A DNA stretch of 64,000 nt. Source: Buttiauxella agrestis ATCC 33320. Its GTDB lineage: Bacteria > Pseudomonadota > Gammaproteobacteria > Enterobacterales > Enterobacteriaceae. Below, piece after piece: positions 46,123 through 56,017 of the stretch. The stretch's first letter is position 1. Every line of letters starts with the position of its first letter. The notes under the pieces are model-generated. The model did no database searches. It was given only the letters and a program-made list of their open reading frames with translations, and had not been told where the DNA came from. The translations under genes and the position numbers were made by a program. The stretch is from assembly GCF_000735355.1 (NCBI RefSeq), contig NZ_JMPI01000068.1, positions 1-64,000 of the forward strand. The letters are read 5' to 3'.

Positions 46123-47445
46123 CTATTCATCCATGGCGAGAGTGTATTGCGGCAAGAAGTCTCGGTTAGCGGCTAAATACTCCTTGAGTATATTCTCCGC
46201 AACCGCCACGGACGGCACTAACGGGTGAGCCGCCAGCGCCAGCAAAGCCGTATGTTTATTGCCGGTCATTGCCGCTTCAATGGTCAGTTCTTCAAAGGCT
46301 TTAACACTCTGAACTAGCCCACGAATGCGGGCTGGCAAGCGCCCGTAAGCCAAAGGACGTGCGCCCTGTTTATCAATCAGCGCATTGGTTTCAATGACTG
46401 CGTCATCCGGCAAATCAGGCGTTGTCCCTCGATTGGCGGTATTAACGACATGTACCTCTTTTTTATTGTTATAAAGCGCGCTGATAATCGAGCAGGCAGT
46501 GTCGGAATAATAAGCGCCGCCCCGGTTTGAGAGTTCCGGGGGTTTTTCGCAAAGCTCAGGGTTGCGATAAATTTCAAACAGGGCCTTTTCAATTTGCAGC
46601 GAACGTTCGCCACGAGTACCGCCTTGATTTAATTCCTCCAGTTCATGCTCAACCATTTCCCGATTTAAGTAGAAATACTTTAAATAGGAGAGTGGATATA
46701 CATTCAGCGCGCGGATAAACTCAGGCGGTAAACCCACATCAGGGATATTTTTTAATTTATTGTCACTCGCTCCCTGCGCAAGTTTCTCAATAAAATCAGC
46801 GGTAATATCTTTGCCATGCAGAGTAATTCGGTCGGCAAAAATTAAATGGTTCAGCCCCATAATTCTGGCATCAATTGCCTCGCGGCCCACGCCGTAGGTT
46901 TTCGCGATATCCATCATCATGCTGTTTGCACCGCTACAAATCCCCAGAGATTTGATTTTGCTGTGCTTCTCAATGGCCTCAGTCACAATCCCTGCCGGAT
47001 TAGTGAAGTTGATTAGCCAGGCATCCGGGCAGAGCGTCTCCATCTCTTTGCAGATTTCCAACAAAACCGGAATGGTGCGCTGCGCCTTCATAAAACCGCC
47101 AGGACCAGTGGTTTCCTGGCCCAAAACACCATAACGCAGGGGGATCTTTTCATCCTGAATACGTGCGGCAAGCTGCCCGACGCGAATTTGTGTAGTAACG
47201 AAATCGGCATCTTTTAACGCCAACTGGCGGTCGGTGGAAAGGTGCACCGTCATGGGAATACCCGATTTTTTCACCATTCGCTGGGCGAGTTGACCGACGA
47301 TTTCCAACTTTTCACGGCCTGTTTCAATATCCACCAACCAAAATTCGCTAACAGGAAGTTCAGCGTGTCTTTTAATAAATCCGTCTATGAGTTCCGGCGT
47401 ATAACCAGAACCACCGCCAAGAGTAACTATCTTTAATGGCTTCAT
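46123..47445 (-). CDS. 6-phospho-beta-glucosidase, GH4
   Basis: NAD- and metal-dependent GH4 glycosidase hydrolysing phosphorylated beta-glucosides delivered by the PTS. From the ATG at 47445 (AAGGAAG upstream) it has 440 residues. The NAD loop is KIVTLGGGSGYTPELIDGF; the metal-binding motifs are NFTNPAGIVTEA and LGICSGANSMM (the usual C-N of GH4), with GLNHL following. It resembles CelF/LicH. First gene of the GH4-EIIC-GntR operon. Confidence 0.93.
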   Translation of the reverse strand: MKPLKIVTLGGGSGYTPELIDGFIKRHAELPVSEFWLVDIETGREKLEIVGQLAQRMVKKSGIPMTVHLSTDRQLALKDADFVTTQIRVGQLAARIQDEKIPLRYGVLGQETTGPGGFMKAQRTIPVLLEICKEMETLCPDAWLINFTNPAGIVTEAIEKHSKIKSLGICSGANSMMMDIAKTYGVGREAIDARIMGLNHLIFADRITLHGKDITADFIEKLAQGASDNKLKNIPDVGLPPEFIRALNVYPLSYLKYFYLNREMVEHELEELNQGGTRGERSLQIEKALFEIYRNPELCEKPPELSNRGGAYYSDTACSIISALYNNKKEVHVVNTANRGTTPDLPDDAVIETNALIDKQGARPLAYGRLPARIRGLVQSVKAFEELTIEAAMTGNKHTALLALAAHPLVPSVAVAENILKEYLAANRDFLPQYTLAMDE

Positions 47446-47466
47446 GATGCTTCCTTTTTTTAAATT

Positions 47467-47486
47467 AAACTGGCATATGCCAGTTT
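47467..47486. promoter_or_regulatory. Operator of the GH4-EIIC-gntR operon
   Basis: Perfect 20-bp palindrome: AAACTGGCAT followed directly by its reverse complement ATGCCAGTTT, 21 bp before the GH4 start. Position and symmetry fit binding by the GntR dimer encoded in the operon. Confidence 0.8.
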
Positions 47487-47573
47487 GCAAAAAAGAAAAT
47501 ATCACACTCGTTGAGAGCAACTTTGGATATTTGTCACATATTTAAAAGGGTTATTGATAACCTGAAAATCGGC

Positions 47574-47598
47574 AAAAAATCCCCGACCGGGGCCGGGG
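47574..47598 (-). terminator. Terminator of the rha operon
   Basis: On the minus strand CCCCGGCCCCGGTCGGGG is followed by ATTTTTT, 29 bp after the rhaM stop. Very GC-rich stem with a good U-run. Confidence 0.9.
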
Positions 47599-47627
47599 AA
47601 TAGATTCAACTTGTTTGGAAAAAGGTC

Positions 47628-47942
47628 TTACTCTAAATAAAACACCTCTTTCAGCTCCACACTCACCGGGCTGTTATCGGCATTGCTCGGCATGATTTCG
47701 CTCATATGCTTCCACCAGCGCTGGCAAACTTCCGTTTGTGCGACCGCATTCCAGCGAGCTTCGGACTCTATTTCTACCGTGGCAAAAAGTAGGTTGCGCT
47801 CCGCATCAAGATAAATAGCGTAGTGATGAGCACCATGCTGTTTAAGTACCGCTTCCAGCTCTGGCCAAATCGGCGTATGGCGACGTTGATATTCTTCATG
47901 GGCATCTGGATTTACCTGCATCACAAAAGCTTTGCGGATCAT
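47628..47942 (-). CDS. rhaM: L-rhamnose mutarotase RhaM
   Basis: Interconverts alpha and beta anomers of L-rhamnose. The 104 residues equal E. coli RhaM ([22 protein letters not shown]). The catalytic His is in the HTPIWPEL segment, and ICQRWWKHM-type C-terminal aromatic residues are present ([11 protein letters not shown]). It overlaps the lactaldehyde reductase gene by 4 bp and is the last gene of the rha operon. In rhizobia the same gene (rhaU) follows the ABC transporter genes. Confidence 0.97.
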   Translation of the reverse strand: MIRKAFVMQVNPDAHEEYQRRHTPIWPELEAVLKQHGAHHYAIYLDAERNLLFATVEIESEARWNAVAQTEVCQRWWKHMSEIMPSNADNSPVSVELKEVFYLE

Positions 47943-49087
47943 AGCGCCTCCATATACAGCTCACGCACTTCCTCACGTGTTGCCGGGCGTGGATTACACC
48001 CTGCGCATGGGTCAGCCAGAGCGTTATCCAGCCAGCCTTCGATATCTGCAGTTTGAATTCCAAGCTGGCTAAAGCCAGATGGAATGCCGACGCGAGTAGA
48101 AAGCGCACGAATCGCCAGAATCGCCTCAAAGCTGGCTTCTTCTTCGTTCATATCCTGAGTATTTACGCCCATCGCTGCGGCAACTTTCGCAAAACGTGCA
48201 ACGGCTTTCGGGCGGTTAAAGGCTTCGATAACTGGTAGCAAGATCGCGTTGCACACGCCATGCGGCAGGTTGTGCGTCGCACCCGGTTGGTGAGCCAGCG
48301 CATGTACCAGGCCAAGGCCGGCGCTGTTAAATGCCATGCCCGCCAGGTATTGCCCGTAAGCCATCATTTCACGCGCTTCGAGGTTGTGCCCTTCGTCGAC
48401 TGCTTTTGGCAACCACTGGCTAATCAGGCGGATAGACTCCAGTGCGTTAGCATCAGTTAACGGATGAGCTGCAACGGAAACATAGGCTTCAATGGCGTGA
48501 GTCAGCGCGTCCATGCCGGTTGCGGCGGTCACGCTTGCCGGGATATCGAGCATCACGCTGGCGTCATCCACGGCGATATCCGGGATCAGATTGGTGTCGA
48601 TAATCACTTCTTTCACGTGGCGCACAGAATCAATGATTACCGCATTGCTGGTCATCTCCGCTGCAGTGCCTGCGGTGGTGTTAATCGCCACCAGCGGTAC
48701 GCCAGGGTTGGCGACTTTGCCTACGCCAGAATATGCGGTGGATGGGCCAGGGTTTGCCGTCAGGATTTTCACCGCTTTGGCGGTATCAATCGGACTGCCG
48801 CCACCGAAGGCAATCAGGTAATCGCAACTTGCCGCCTGGTACGCGGCAAAACCTTTCTGCACCAGTTCTTCGGTCGGGTTCGGGAACACTTCATCGAAAA
48901 GTTCGTAAGAAAGTTGATGTTCATCGAGCGCACTAAACAGGCTGTCGAGCAGGCCCATTTTCACCAGTTGCCCGTCGGTAATAATCAGGGCTTTTCCCCA
49001 GGGTTTAGCGGCAATTAATTTCACCATATCGCCGATGGCACCTGCGCCGTGAAGGCTGATTTTTGGTAAAGCCAACATAAAGCTCAT
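47939..49087 (-). CDS. fucO: Iron-dependent lactaldehyde reductase, FucO/YiaY type
   Basis: Group III iron-dependent alcohol dehydrogenase of 382 residues. The NAD-binding [11 protein letters not shown], the [12 protein letters not shown] segment and the iron ligands in [12 protein letters not shown] and [17 protein letters not shown] are clear. In sequence it is closer to YiaY than to E. coli FucO, but its place in the rha operon indicates reduction of the L-lactaldehyde made by RhaD to 1,2-propanediol. TAAGGAG lies before the ATG at 49087. The frame stays open far upstream through rhaQ, which is not its start. Confidence 0.93.
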   Translation of the reverse strand: MSFMLALPKISLHGAGAIGDMVKLIAAKPWGKALIITDGQLVKMGLLDSLFSALDEHQLSYELFDEVFPNPTEELVQKGFAAYQAASCDYLIAFGGGSPIDTAKAVKILTANPGPSTAYSGVGKVANPGVPLVAINTTAGTAAEMTSNAVIIDSVRHVKEVIIDTNLIPDIAVDDASVMLDIPASVTAATGMDALTHAIEAYVSVAAHPLTDANALESIRLISQWLPKAVDEGHNLEAREMMAYGQYLAGMAFNSAGLGLVHALAHQPGATHNLPHGVCNAILLPVIEAFNRPKAVARFAKVAAAMGVNTQDMNEEEASFEAILAIRALSTRVGIPSGFSQLGIQTADIEGWLDNALADPCAGCNPRPATREEVRELYMEAL

Positions 49088-49125
49088 TACTATTCTCCTT
49101 AATATTGATGTTTTATAAATCCATA

Positions 49126-49173
49126 CCCTCACCCCGGCCCTCTCCCCCAGGAGAGGGGGAGAACCAGGGAGGG
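49126..49173. repeat. REP-like palindrome, rhaQ/fucO junction
   Basis: CCCTCACCCCGGCCCTCTCC with CCAGGAGAGGGGGAG: near-perfect CCCTCTCCCCC/GGGGGAGAGG-type stem. Same family as 52722-52775. It sits between two genes of one operon. Confidence 0.85.
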
Positions 49174-49179
49174 AAAAAA

Positions 49180-50184
49180 TCAAACTCGCCGACGACCTAA
49201 AAAACGCCGGGTAATAATCGGTAGTGAAATCACGGTAATCAGCATCGCGCCGACAATAATCGACATCACGATGCCCGGCACATTCAAAAGACTGAGTCCG
49301 AAGGTGACGAGGCCCATCAGGAACGCGGCGATGATCACGCCCGCCATGCTGCCAGAGCCGCCAAGAATATTGACGCCGCCCAGCACCGCCATGGTCACCA
49401 CGCTTAATTCCCAACCCATAGCAATAGTCGGGCGTGTGCTGCCAAGACGCGAGGTCAGCAACACCGAGGCAAGTCCCGCCATGACGCCCACCAGCACAAA
49501 CAACATCAGGTTGTGACGTTTCACGTTGATGCCGGAATACCACGCGCCGGTGGGGTTATTGCCGATGGCGTAAGTCCGGCGGCCAAAGTTAGTTTTATGC
49601 AGCAGGAAGGCGAAAACCGCCCCCAGCACAATGAAGAGCGCAAATTCAAACGACAATGCCCCCCAGACATAGCCCTGCCCAAACCAGGCAAAACTTTCGG
49701 GGTAGTGGTTTAGCGCTTGGTCGCCCAGCAAAATGTAGGTAATGCCGCGATACAGACTCATGGTGCCGATGGTGATAACAATTGATGAAAGGTTAAAACG
49801 CGTGACCAGCAGGCCATTGAACAAACCGCACAACAACCCGACGCCAAGCCCGATGCACACCAGCCCTGCGGTATCGACACCTGCCTGAGCGCAAAAGCCC
49901 ATGGCCGTTGAACTGAGCGCAATGGTTGACGCTACAGACAAGTCGATTTCACGGGCGATAATCAACATCGCCATCGGCAAAACGATGATCGCTTTTTCCG
50001 TGAAGTTAAAGGTGGCATCTGACAGGTTCCAGATGTTGAGGAAATACGGTGAAGCCAGCGCATTTACCACAAAGACCGCCAGCGTTACCGCCAGTAAAAA
50101 TGACTCCCAGCACAGCAAACGGCGCAACAGCGGAGCCGCTCCAGCCTGCGATGGCACAGATTCAGAGATCAGCGTTTTATTCAT
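49180..50184 (-). CDS. rhaQ: L-rhamnose ABC transporter permease RhaQ
   Basis: A 334-residue RbsC-type (BPD_transp_2) permease with eight to ten helices. It carries GINVKRHNLMLFVLVGVMAG and MAVLGGVNILGGSGSMAGVI, the conserved loop contacting the ATPase. Start at 50184; it overlaps rhaP by 8 bp. Order binding protein-ATPase-P-Q-(reductase)-mutarotase matches the rhizobial rhaSTPQU locus. Confidence 0.92.
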   Translation of the reverse strand: MNKTLISESVPSQAGAAPLLRRLLCWESFLLAVTLAVFVVNALASPYFLNIWNLSDATFNFTEKAIIVLPMAMLIIAREIDLSVASTIALSSTAMGFCAQAGVDTAGLVCIGLGVGLLCGLFNGLLVTRFNLSSIVITIGTMSLYRGITYILLGDQALNHYPESFAWFGQGYVWGALSFEFALFIVLGAVFAFLLHKTNFGRRTYAIGNNPTGAWYSGINVKRHNLMLFVLVGVMAGLASVLLTSRLGSTRPTIAMGWELSVVTMAVLGGVNILGGSGSMAGVIIAAFLMGLVTFGLSLLNVPGIVMSIIVGAMLITVISLPIITRRFLGRRRV

Positions 50185-51184
50185 GGCTCGCTCCCGAAGT
50201 TTGTCGCGCAAGCGCTGCGTCGCGCAGAATCAGCCGCCCTTTGCGTTTATTGCCGCGTTCGTTAAGCAGCACCGCAATCACAATCACCGCACCCGATATC
50301 GCCATTTGCCAGAATGGCGATACGCCAATCACCGGCAGCGCGTTGTTGATCACGCCGAGGAACAGAGCACCCAGCAGGCATCCAAGCACACGCCCGATTC
50401 CACCCATGGTGCTAATTCCACCAATCACACAGGCTGCGACGATTTGCAGTTCAAAACCGTTAGCGACATCGACATACGCAACGGCAAATCGAGAAATCCA
50501 CAAATAGCCGCAAAAACCGGCCAGCGCTCCCGAGAGGCTAAAACTGATGAACTGCATTTTCCCGGCATTGATTCCGGTGTAATACGCCGCCGTCGCGTTG
50601 CCGCCCGCGGTGTACATCGCCCGCCCGGTGCGGCTGTAACGCAAGAAATACCCCACCAGCAAAAGGGCCGCGACCGCACACCAACTGAGCAACGGCATGC
50701 CCAGCACTACCGCTCGCGGCAATCCGAGAAAATCGCTACTCATCTGATGCGCATTAATCCAGCCGCCGTTTGAGAGCAGGAAGATTATGCCGCGATAAAT
50801 ACTCATGGTGCCAAGCGTGACGACAATCGCCGGAATGCCGAGCTTCCAGACCAGCAAACCGTTAATCACCCCCATCACCAGGCCAAGAACGGTCGCCAGG
50901 GATAGCAGCGCCCAGACCGGGATTTGCGGATAGTGGAAGTTAAGCAAGGCGACAATCATGCCGGTGAGCGCCAGGTTCGCGGCCATCGACAAATCAATGC
51001 CTTTGGTCAGCAGCACCATCATCTGGCCGAGGGCGAGAATGATCAGAATCGAGGTGTCATTGAACATTTCTACGAGGTTGCCGGGCGCCAGGAACGACGG
51101 CACGCGGCTGCCAATCCCCAGAATCATCAGCAAGATCACACCCGCCAAGAGGAATTCACGATGTTTGAGAAGAGATTGCCACAT
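50177..51184 (-). CDS. rhaP: L-rhamnose ABC transporter permease RhaP
   Basis: A 335-residue RbsC-type permease, partner of RhaQ. It carries VLTKGIDLSMAANLALTGMI and ACVIGGISTMGGIGRVLGCL, the EAA-like loop. Its ATG shares one base with the stop of the ATPase gene (TAATG), so the two are translationally coupled. Confidence 0.92.
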   Translation of the reverse strand: MWQSLLKHREFLLAGVILLMILGIGSRVPSFLAPGNLVEMFNDTSILIILALGQMMVLLTKGIDLSMAANLALTGMIVALLNFHYPQIPVWALLSLATVLGLVMGVINGLLVWKLGIPAIVVTLGTMSIYRGIIFLLSNGGWINAHQMSSDFLGLPRAVVLGMPLLSWCAVAALLLVGYFLRYSRTGRAMYTAGGNATAAYYTGINAGKMQFISFSLSGALAGFCGYLWISRFAVAYVDVANGFELQIVAACVIGGISTMGGIGRVLGCLLGALFLGVINNALPVIGVSPFWQMAISGAVIVIAVLLNERGNKRKGRLILRDAALARQTSGASHE

Positions 51185-52695
51185 TATGCTGCCTCCTCAT
51201 GGGAACCGCTGGCGGCGCTAACAATCATCTCAGCACTCGCTTCACCTGCTTCAAATTGCGCCACCATCAGCCCCTCGTGCATCACGATAATTCGGTCGGC
51301 CATGCCCATCACTTCCGGCAGCTCGGACGACACCATGATCACCGCCAGACCGTGGCCAACCAGCTCGGACATAAACTGGTGCACCGCCGCTTTCGAGCCG
51401 ATGTCGATACCTTTGGTCGGTTCGTCGAGAATGATGACTTCCGGCTGAGTTGCCAGCCATTTGCCGATCACCACCTTCTGCTGGTTGCCGCCGGAAAGCG
51501 TTTCAACCGGCTGTTTCCAGCTAAAGGCTTTTACCTGTAACCGTTTGGCGTATTCGTCCGCCAACGCCCATTCGCGCGCATCGTTTAAGACACCGCGCGG
51601 GTTAAGGCGGCTCAGTTGGGGCAGGCTAATGTTTTGATAAATAGGCAGTTCGATAATCGCGCCCTGCTTCTGACGCTCTTCCGGCACGCAGACAATCCCG
51701 GCTTTGATCGCGTCCGCTGGCTGGCGGAACTGCATCGCCTGGCCGTTGAGCAAGATTTCGCCGTGGGACGGGCGCGAAATACCCGATAGCGCCTGCATTA
51801 ATTCGGTACGCCCGGCACCGACTAAGCCGTAGAAACCGAGGATTTCCCCTTTGCGTAACTGGAAGTCGATATGGGCAAATTCGGTTGGATGGCAGAGGTC
51901 TTTCACCTCCAGCACCACCTCGCCTGGCTCGCAATTCACTTTCGGGAAGGCGTGAGTGATTTCGCGCCCGACCATCATGGTGACCATCCGCTCTTCGGTT
52001 ATCTCGCTGATTTGCCCGGAACTGATATAGATGCCGTCGCGCAAAATGGTGTAGTGATCGGCGATGGCAAAAATCTCGTCGAACTTGTGCGAGATAAACA
52101 GAATCGCTTTCCCCTCGGCTTTCAGGCGCTCGACGATTTGATAGAACTCGACGATTTCATGCTGCGAAAGTGCGGCGGTTGGCTCATCGAGAATCACGAC
52201 CTGCGCTTCAAACGACAGCGCGCGGGCAATCGCCACCATGTGACGTTGGGCAATACTCAGCGTTTTGAGTGTGGCGCGAGGGTTAATTTGCACTTCAAGG
52301 CGAGTGAGGATGTCTTGCGCTTGTTGGTGCATGGCGGGCCAGTCGAGCTTCTTGAAGAAGCCGCGATAAATGTAGTGGCCGACAAAAATGTTTTCGGTGA
52401 CGGTCAGTTCATCGAACAGCACCGTTTCCTGATGAATCGCCGTGATGCCGACTTTGTGCGCCGCTTCCGGGTTTGGCAGCGTTATCGGTATCGCTTTATA
52501 AAGCAGTTCGCCCTCTTCCGGCTGATAAATCCCGGTCATGACTTTAACCAGTGTGGATTTACCTGCGCCGTTTTCACCGATTAGCGCCGTGACTTTTCCT
52601 GGCCACAAATCGAGGTGGACGTTTTCAAGCGCGCGCACACCGGGGAAAACTTTCGTTATCCCCTTCAGGGACAGCAATGGTGTAGTGAGTGTCAT
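51184..52695 (-). CDS. L-rhamnose ABC transporter ATPase
   Basis: A 503-residue double-NBD sugar ABC ATPase like RbsA. First domain: Walker A GENGAGKST near 40, the signature-like LSIAQRHMVAIARAL and Walker B VILDEPTAAL. Second domain: degenerate Walker A FYGLVGAGRTE, signature LSGGNQQKVVIGKWL and Walker B VIILDEPTKGID. Rhizobial literature names this gene rhaT; I leave the symbol blank to avoid confusion with the rhaT symporter at 59675. Confidence 0.94.
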   Translation of the reverse strand: MTLTTPLLSLKGITKVFPGVRALENVHLDLWPGKVTALIGENGAGKSTLVKVMTGIYQPEEGELLYKAIPITLPNPEAAHKVGITAIHQETVLFDELTVTENIFVGHYIYRGFFKKLDWPAMHQQAQDILTRLEVQINPRATLKTLSIAQRHMVAIARALSFEAQVVILDEPTAALSQHEIVEFYQIVERLKAEGKAILFISHKFDEIFAIADHYTILRDGIYISSGQISEITEERMVTMMVGREITHAFPKVNCEPGEVVLEVKDLCHPTEFAHIDFQLRKGEILGFYGLVGAGRTELMQALSGISRPSHGEILLNGQAMQFRQPADAIKAGIVCVPEERQKQGAIIELPIYQNISLPQLSRLNPRGVLNDAREWALADEYAKRLQVKAFSWKQPVETLSGGNQQKVVIGKWLATQPEVIILDEPTKGIDIGSKAAVHQFMSELVGHGLAVIMVSSELPEVMGMADRIIVMHEGLMVAQFEAGEASAEMIVSAASGSHEEAA

Positions 52696-52721
52696 GGTAA
52701 ATTCCCCATTAAATCAGATCG

Positions 52722-52775
52722 CCCTCACCCCGACCCTCTCCCCCAGGAGAGGGGGAAAACAGGTTAGGGTGAGGG
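52722..52775. repeat. REP-like palindrome, binding protein/ATPase junction
   Basis: Outer arms CCCTCACCC and GGGTGAGGG; inner stem CCCTCTCCCCC/GGAGAGGGGGA. It lies in the 95-bp gap after the binding-protein gene. Likely 3'-end stabiliser that keeps binding-protein mRNA abundant. Confidence 0.88.
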
Positions 52776-52790
52776 TTGTTTAATACCCAA

Positions 52791-53783
52791 TCAGAATATT
52801 TTGGAGAATTTATCAATGTTGCTGGCATCGTAAACAAACGGTTCAGCCATCGCGCCGCTACCGTCTGCATCCAGTTTCACTTTGCCCAATTTGCCCATGC
52901 TGGCTTCATCTTTGGTGGCGGTTCCTTTGACTAAATCATCCGCCAGATAAGTCGCGGCGTAGCCCAAATCAATAGGGTTCCAGATAGCGAAGCTTTTCGA
53001 CGCACCAGATTTCACCGCACCCGCCATTTCTGACGGTAAACCCAGGCCAGTCACATAAACTTTGCCGATTTTGCCCTGGTCTTTCACCGCTTGCGCGGCG
53101 GCAACAATCCCGACGGACGACGGCGAGACTATCACTTTCAAATCCGGGTAGGATTTCAACAGGCCGACGGTTTCACGGTAGCTTTTATCAGATAGATCAT
53201 CGCCATAAGCGACCGTCACCAGGTTCACGGAAGGGTATTTCGGCAGCACTTTTTTCATCTCAGCAATCCAGATATTCTGGTTAGTTGAGGTGGGTGTAGC
53301 GCTCAGGATCGCGACGTCGCCCTTTTCGAGGTTCATCGCTTTTAATGCATCAGCCGCCAGCTTGACGTTGGTTTCGCCAATCAATGCGTTATTGGAAGGA
53401 TTAAGGTGAATCTGGCGGCCCTCTTTTGCCACGCCGGAATCCCAAGAAACCACTTTAATGCCGCGCTGCATGGCCTTTTTCAGCACCGGAACCAGCGCGT
53501 CTGGGTCATTGGCAGAAATAGCAATGGCATCAACACCCTGAGCGATCAAGCCGTTGAGAACTTCAATTTGTGCTTCGGCGGTTGTCGTGGTTGGGCCGGT
53601 ATAAATAACTTTTACATCCCCCAACTCTTTGGCGGCTTCCTGCGCCCCGACGTTTGCGGCTTCAAAGAAACCATTCCCGAGGGATTTCGCCACCAGCGCG
53701 ATTTTCACTTCAGCAAGGGCAGAGCTGGACAGAGCCAGTGCGACAACGGTGAGCGTACAACCTAATATTGCTTTAGTTTTCAT
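52791..53783 (-). CDS. L-rhamnose ABC transporter periplasmic binding protein
   Basis: A 330-residue RbsB-type protein. The Sec signal is MKTKAILGCTLTVVALALSS ending before AEVKIALVAK (cleavage near residue 24). The sugar-binding fold shows ISANDPDALVPVLKKAMQRG, VVSWDSGV and VYVTGLGLPSEM. It is delivered to the RhaPQ permease. It corresponds to rhizobial RhaS; symbol left blank because rhaS is used for the activator here. Confidence 0.94.
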   Translation of the reverse strand: MKTKAILGCTLTVVALALSSSALAEVKIALVAKSLGNGFFEAANVGAQEAAKELGDVKVIYTGPTTTTAEAQIEVLNGLIAQGVDAIAISANDPDALVPVLKKAMQRGIKVVSWDSGVAKEGRQIHLNPSNNALIGETNVKLAADALKAMNLEKGDVAILSATPTSTNQNIWIAEMKKVLPKYPSVNLVTVAYGDDLSDKSYRETVGLLKSYPDLKVIVSPSSVGIVAAAQAVKDQGKIGKVYVTGLGLPSEMAGAVKSGASKSFAIWNPIDLGYAATYLADDLVKGTATKDEASMGKLGKVKLDADGSGAMAEPFVYDASNIDKFSKIF

Positions 53784-53830
53784 TGCTTGTACTCCGATGT
53801 ATGTAGGGTTTGCAGGTTTTTTATTTTTTT

Positions 53831-53856
53831 CGTAGGGTGGATGAACCCACCCTACG
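53831..53856. repeat. Perfect hairpin, rhaD/binding-protein junction
   Basis: CGTAGGGTGG-atgaac-CCACCCTACG: ten perfect pairs, 8 bp after the rhaD stop on the minus strand. Same family as 16202 and 17764. T-run lies on the wrong side for a minus-strand terminator. Confidence 0.85.
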
Positions 53857-53864
53857 TTTACGAC

Positions 53865-54689
53865 TTACAGCTCTAATGCACTTGCTAATGGGGTGACGCC
53901 AAAACGCTTGCCCAGCGCGATAAGCTCATCACGAGAAATGGTTTGTTTCATGCCACCCATCGAAATGACTTTTACCAATACTTCGGCAGACTTCTCAGCG
54001 GTATCAATAAGACCAAACGCTTCATCAAGCGTTGGGCCACTACCAAATACCCCGTGGAACGGCCACAACACCAGCGAGTGTTTTGTCATCTCGCCCGCGG
54101 TCGCCGTGCCAATTTCATCGGTGCCCGGCACCATCCACGGCAGAATGCCCACGCCGTCCGGGAACACTACCAGGCACTCGGTGCTGCCTTCCCACAATTT
54201 GCGGGTAATCACGTCGGTCGTGTTTTCCAGCACGTAAGTCAGGGCAATCAGGTTGGTGGCGTGGCAATGCATAATGACGCGATCTTTTCCGCCGGTGGTT
54301 TTGATACGCACGATGTGTGACTGGAAATGCGAAGCCAGTTCCGAAGTCGGCACCGCTTCGTTCTCCAGCCCCCACAAAATGTGGTAGCCCGTACCGCGAT
54401 TGTCCACTTTCACCACGCCAATATTTGCCGCCGGGTCGAGCTGCACGTTACGGAAGAATTTTCCGGAACCGGTCACGATGAACGGCGTGTTCGCCAGTTC
54501 AGGCATCGGCTGGCTTAGGGCGATATAACGCGGAGCGGCATGGAATTCAGCCTGGAATGGCGTGATATCCGCTTCATCCAGACGCATGGTGATGTTACCG
54601 CCATTGCGCTCGTCCCAGCCTTTCAGCCAGGCGTCGCTCGTTGCTTTGATCATGCCTTCTACAAACCAGGCGTTAAGGATGTTCTGCAT
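53865..54689 (-). CDS. rhaD: Rhamnulose-1-phosphate aldolase RhaD
   Basis: Zinc class II aldolase cleaving L-rhamnulose-1-phosphate to DHAP and L-lactaldehyde. The 274 residues equal E. coli RhaD. Visible: [11 protein letters not shown] phosphate loop, zinc histidines in [10 protein letters not shown] and [13 protein letters not shown], and the catalytic Glu in [17 protein letters not shown]. Third enzyme of the operon, 68 bp after rhaA with a palindrome between. Confidence 0.97.
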   Translation of the reverse strand: MQNILNAWFVEGMIKATSDAWLKGWDERNGGNITMRLDEADITPFQAEFHAAPRYIALSQPMPELANTPFIVTGSGKFFRNVQLDPAANIGVVKVDNRGTGYHILWGLENEAVPTSELASHFQSHIVRIKTTGGKDRVIMHCHATNLIALTYVLENTTDVITRKLWEGSTECLVVFPDGVGILPWMVPGTDEIGTATAGEMTKHSLVLWPFHGVFGSGPTLDEAFGLIDTAEKSAEVLVKVISMGGMKQTISRDELIALGKRFGVTPLASALEL

Positions 54690-54718
54690 AGTCTTGTGTT
54701 CCTGTTGTGTTCGTTTTT

Positions 54719-54754
54719 CCCCTTCTCCCTCTTAGGAGAAGGCCGGGATGAGGG
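54719..54754. repeat. REP-like palindrome, rhaA/rhaD junction
   Basis: CCTTCTCC-ctctta-GGAGAAGG followed by CCGGGATGAGGG, a variant of the CCCTCTCC family found elsewhere in this operon. Confidence 0.8.
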
Positions 54755-54757
54755 TGG

Positions 54758-56017
54758 TTAAGCGCGTTGACTCAACACGTCTTTTTCATAAGTCCGCACT
54801 GTTTTCAGCCACTGGGCATCAACCGGCGTGTCATTGCGCTGGCAATACATTTCCCAGACCGCCGCCCACGGCAGTGATTTTTGCTCTTCGAGCAATGCCA
54901 GACGCGCGGTGTAATCGCCTTCCAGCTCCAGCTGACGCAAAGTTTCGGTAGGTTCGAGCAATGCACGCAACAGCGCTTTCTTCATGTTGCGGGTGCCGAT
55001 AACCCATGCGGCGATGCGGTTAATGGAGGCGTCGAAGAAATCCAGGCCGATGTGCACGCGATCGAACAGATCGTGGCGAATAATCTCGCTGGCGATCGCC
55101 TGAGTTTCATCATCCAGCAGCACCACATGATCGCTGTCCCAACGCACCGGGCGGCTCACGTGCAGCAGCAGGCGCGGCACATACAACATCGCGCTGGAGA
55201 TTTTGTCAGAGATAACTTCGGTCGGGTGGAAGTGGCCTGCATCCAGACACAGTGCGGTCTGGCGGCTGGTCGCGTAACCAAAATAGAATTCGTTGGAGCC
55301 GACGGTATAGCTTTCTGCACCAATGCCGAACAGTTTGCTTTCTACCGCGTCGATGTGGTGTTGCGGATTGAGTTTTTCGCTCATCGCTTCATCAAGAGCG
55401 GCGACTAAACGCTGGCGTGGGGCCAGTCGATCAACGGTGATGTCTTTCATGCCATCCGGGATCCAGATGTTCATGACTGACGGCGTGCCCAATTGTTCAC
55501 CGAAGTACGCGGACACTTTGCGGCTGGCCTTAACGTGGTCAATCCAGAACTGGCGGATTTCATCGTTAGCGTGCGAAAGCGTAAAACCGTCGGCGCTTAA
55601 CGGGTGCGAGAAACAAGACGGGTTAAAATCCAGCCCTAATTTGTTGGTTTTCGCCCACTCAACCCAGTTTTTAAAATGTTCTGGTTTGATTTTATCGCGT
55701 GCAACCGGCTGTTCGGACTCCAGATAAATCGCGTGCAGATTCAGGCGTTTTGGCCCAGGGATCAGGCTTAGTGCGCGTTCCAGATCCGAGCGTAATTCAG
55801 CGGCGTTACGCGCTTTACCGGGGTAATTGCCCGTCGCCTGAATCCCGCCACTCAGCGCGCCTTCCGGGTTTTCAAATCCGGCAACGTCATCGCCCTGCCA
55901 GCAGTGCATAGAAACCGGTAAACGGTCGAGCTGTTGCAGTGCGGCTTCAACATCAACACCGACAGCAGCAAAGCGCTGTTTCGCCAGTTCCCAGGCTGTT
56001 TCAAGAGATGTGGTCAT
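54758..56017 (-). CDS. rhaA: L-rhamnose isomerase RhaA
   Basis: Isomerises L-rhamnose to L-rhamnulose using Mn2+. The 419 residues equal E. coli RhaA. Metal and active-site segments are conserved: [59 protein letters not shown] and [17 protein letters not shown]. The start at 56017 overlaps the rhaB stop by 4 bp (ATGA); a second in-frame ATG two codons upstream is less likely. Confidence 0.98.
   Translation of the reverse strand: MTTSLETAWELAKQRFAAVGVDVEAALQQLDRLPVSMHCWQGDDVAGFENPEGALSGGIQATGNYPGKARNAAELRSDLERALSLIPGPKRLNLHAIYLESEQPVARDKIKPEHFKNWVEWAKTNKLGLDFNPSCFSHPLSADGFTLSHANDEIRQFWIDHVKASRKVSAYFGEQLGTPSVMNIWIPDGMKDITVDRLAPRQRLVAALDEAMSEKLNPQHHIDAVESKLFGIGAESYTVGSNEFYFGYATSRQTALCLDAGHFHPTEVISDKISSAMLYVPRLLLHVSRPVRWDSDHVVLLDDETQAIASEIIRHDLFDRVHIGLDFFDASINRIAAWVIGTRNMKKALLRALLEPTETLRQLELEGDYTARLALLEEQKSLPWAAVWEMYCQRNDTPVDAQWLKTVRTYEKDVLSQRA

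Noticed and set aside
49088-49543. Upstream extension of the lactaldehyde reductase frame to 534 residues
   Set aside because: The extra part overlaps rhaQ in another frame and a palindromic repeat, and has no family similarity; the ATG at 49087 has a good RBS and gives the family length.
51871-52584. 237-residue open frame opposite the rhamnose ABC ATPase
   Set aside because: Shadow of a gene with intact Walker and signature motifs.
53831-53856. Hairpin after rhaD as an intrinsic terminator
   Set aside because: On the minus strand it is followed by A residues, not a U-tract, and operon genes continue downstream.
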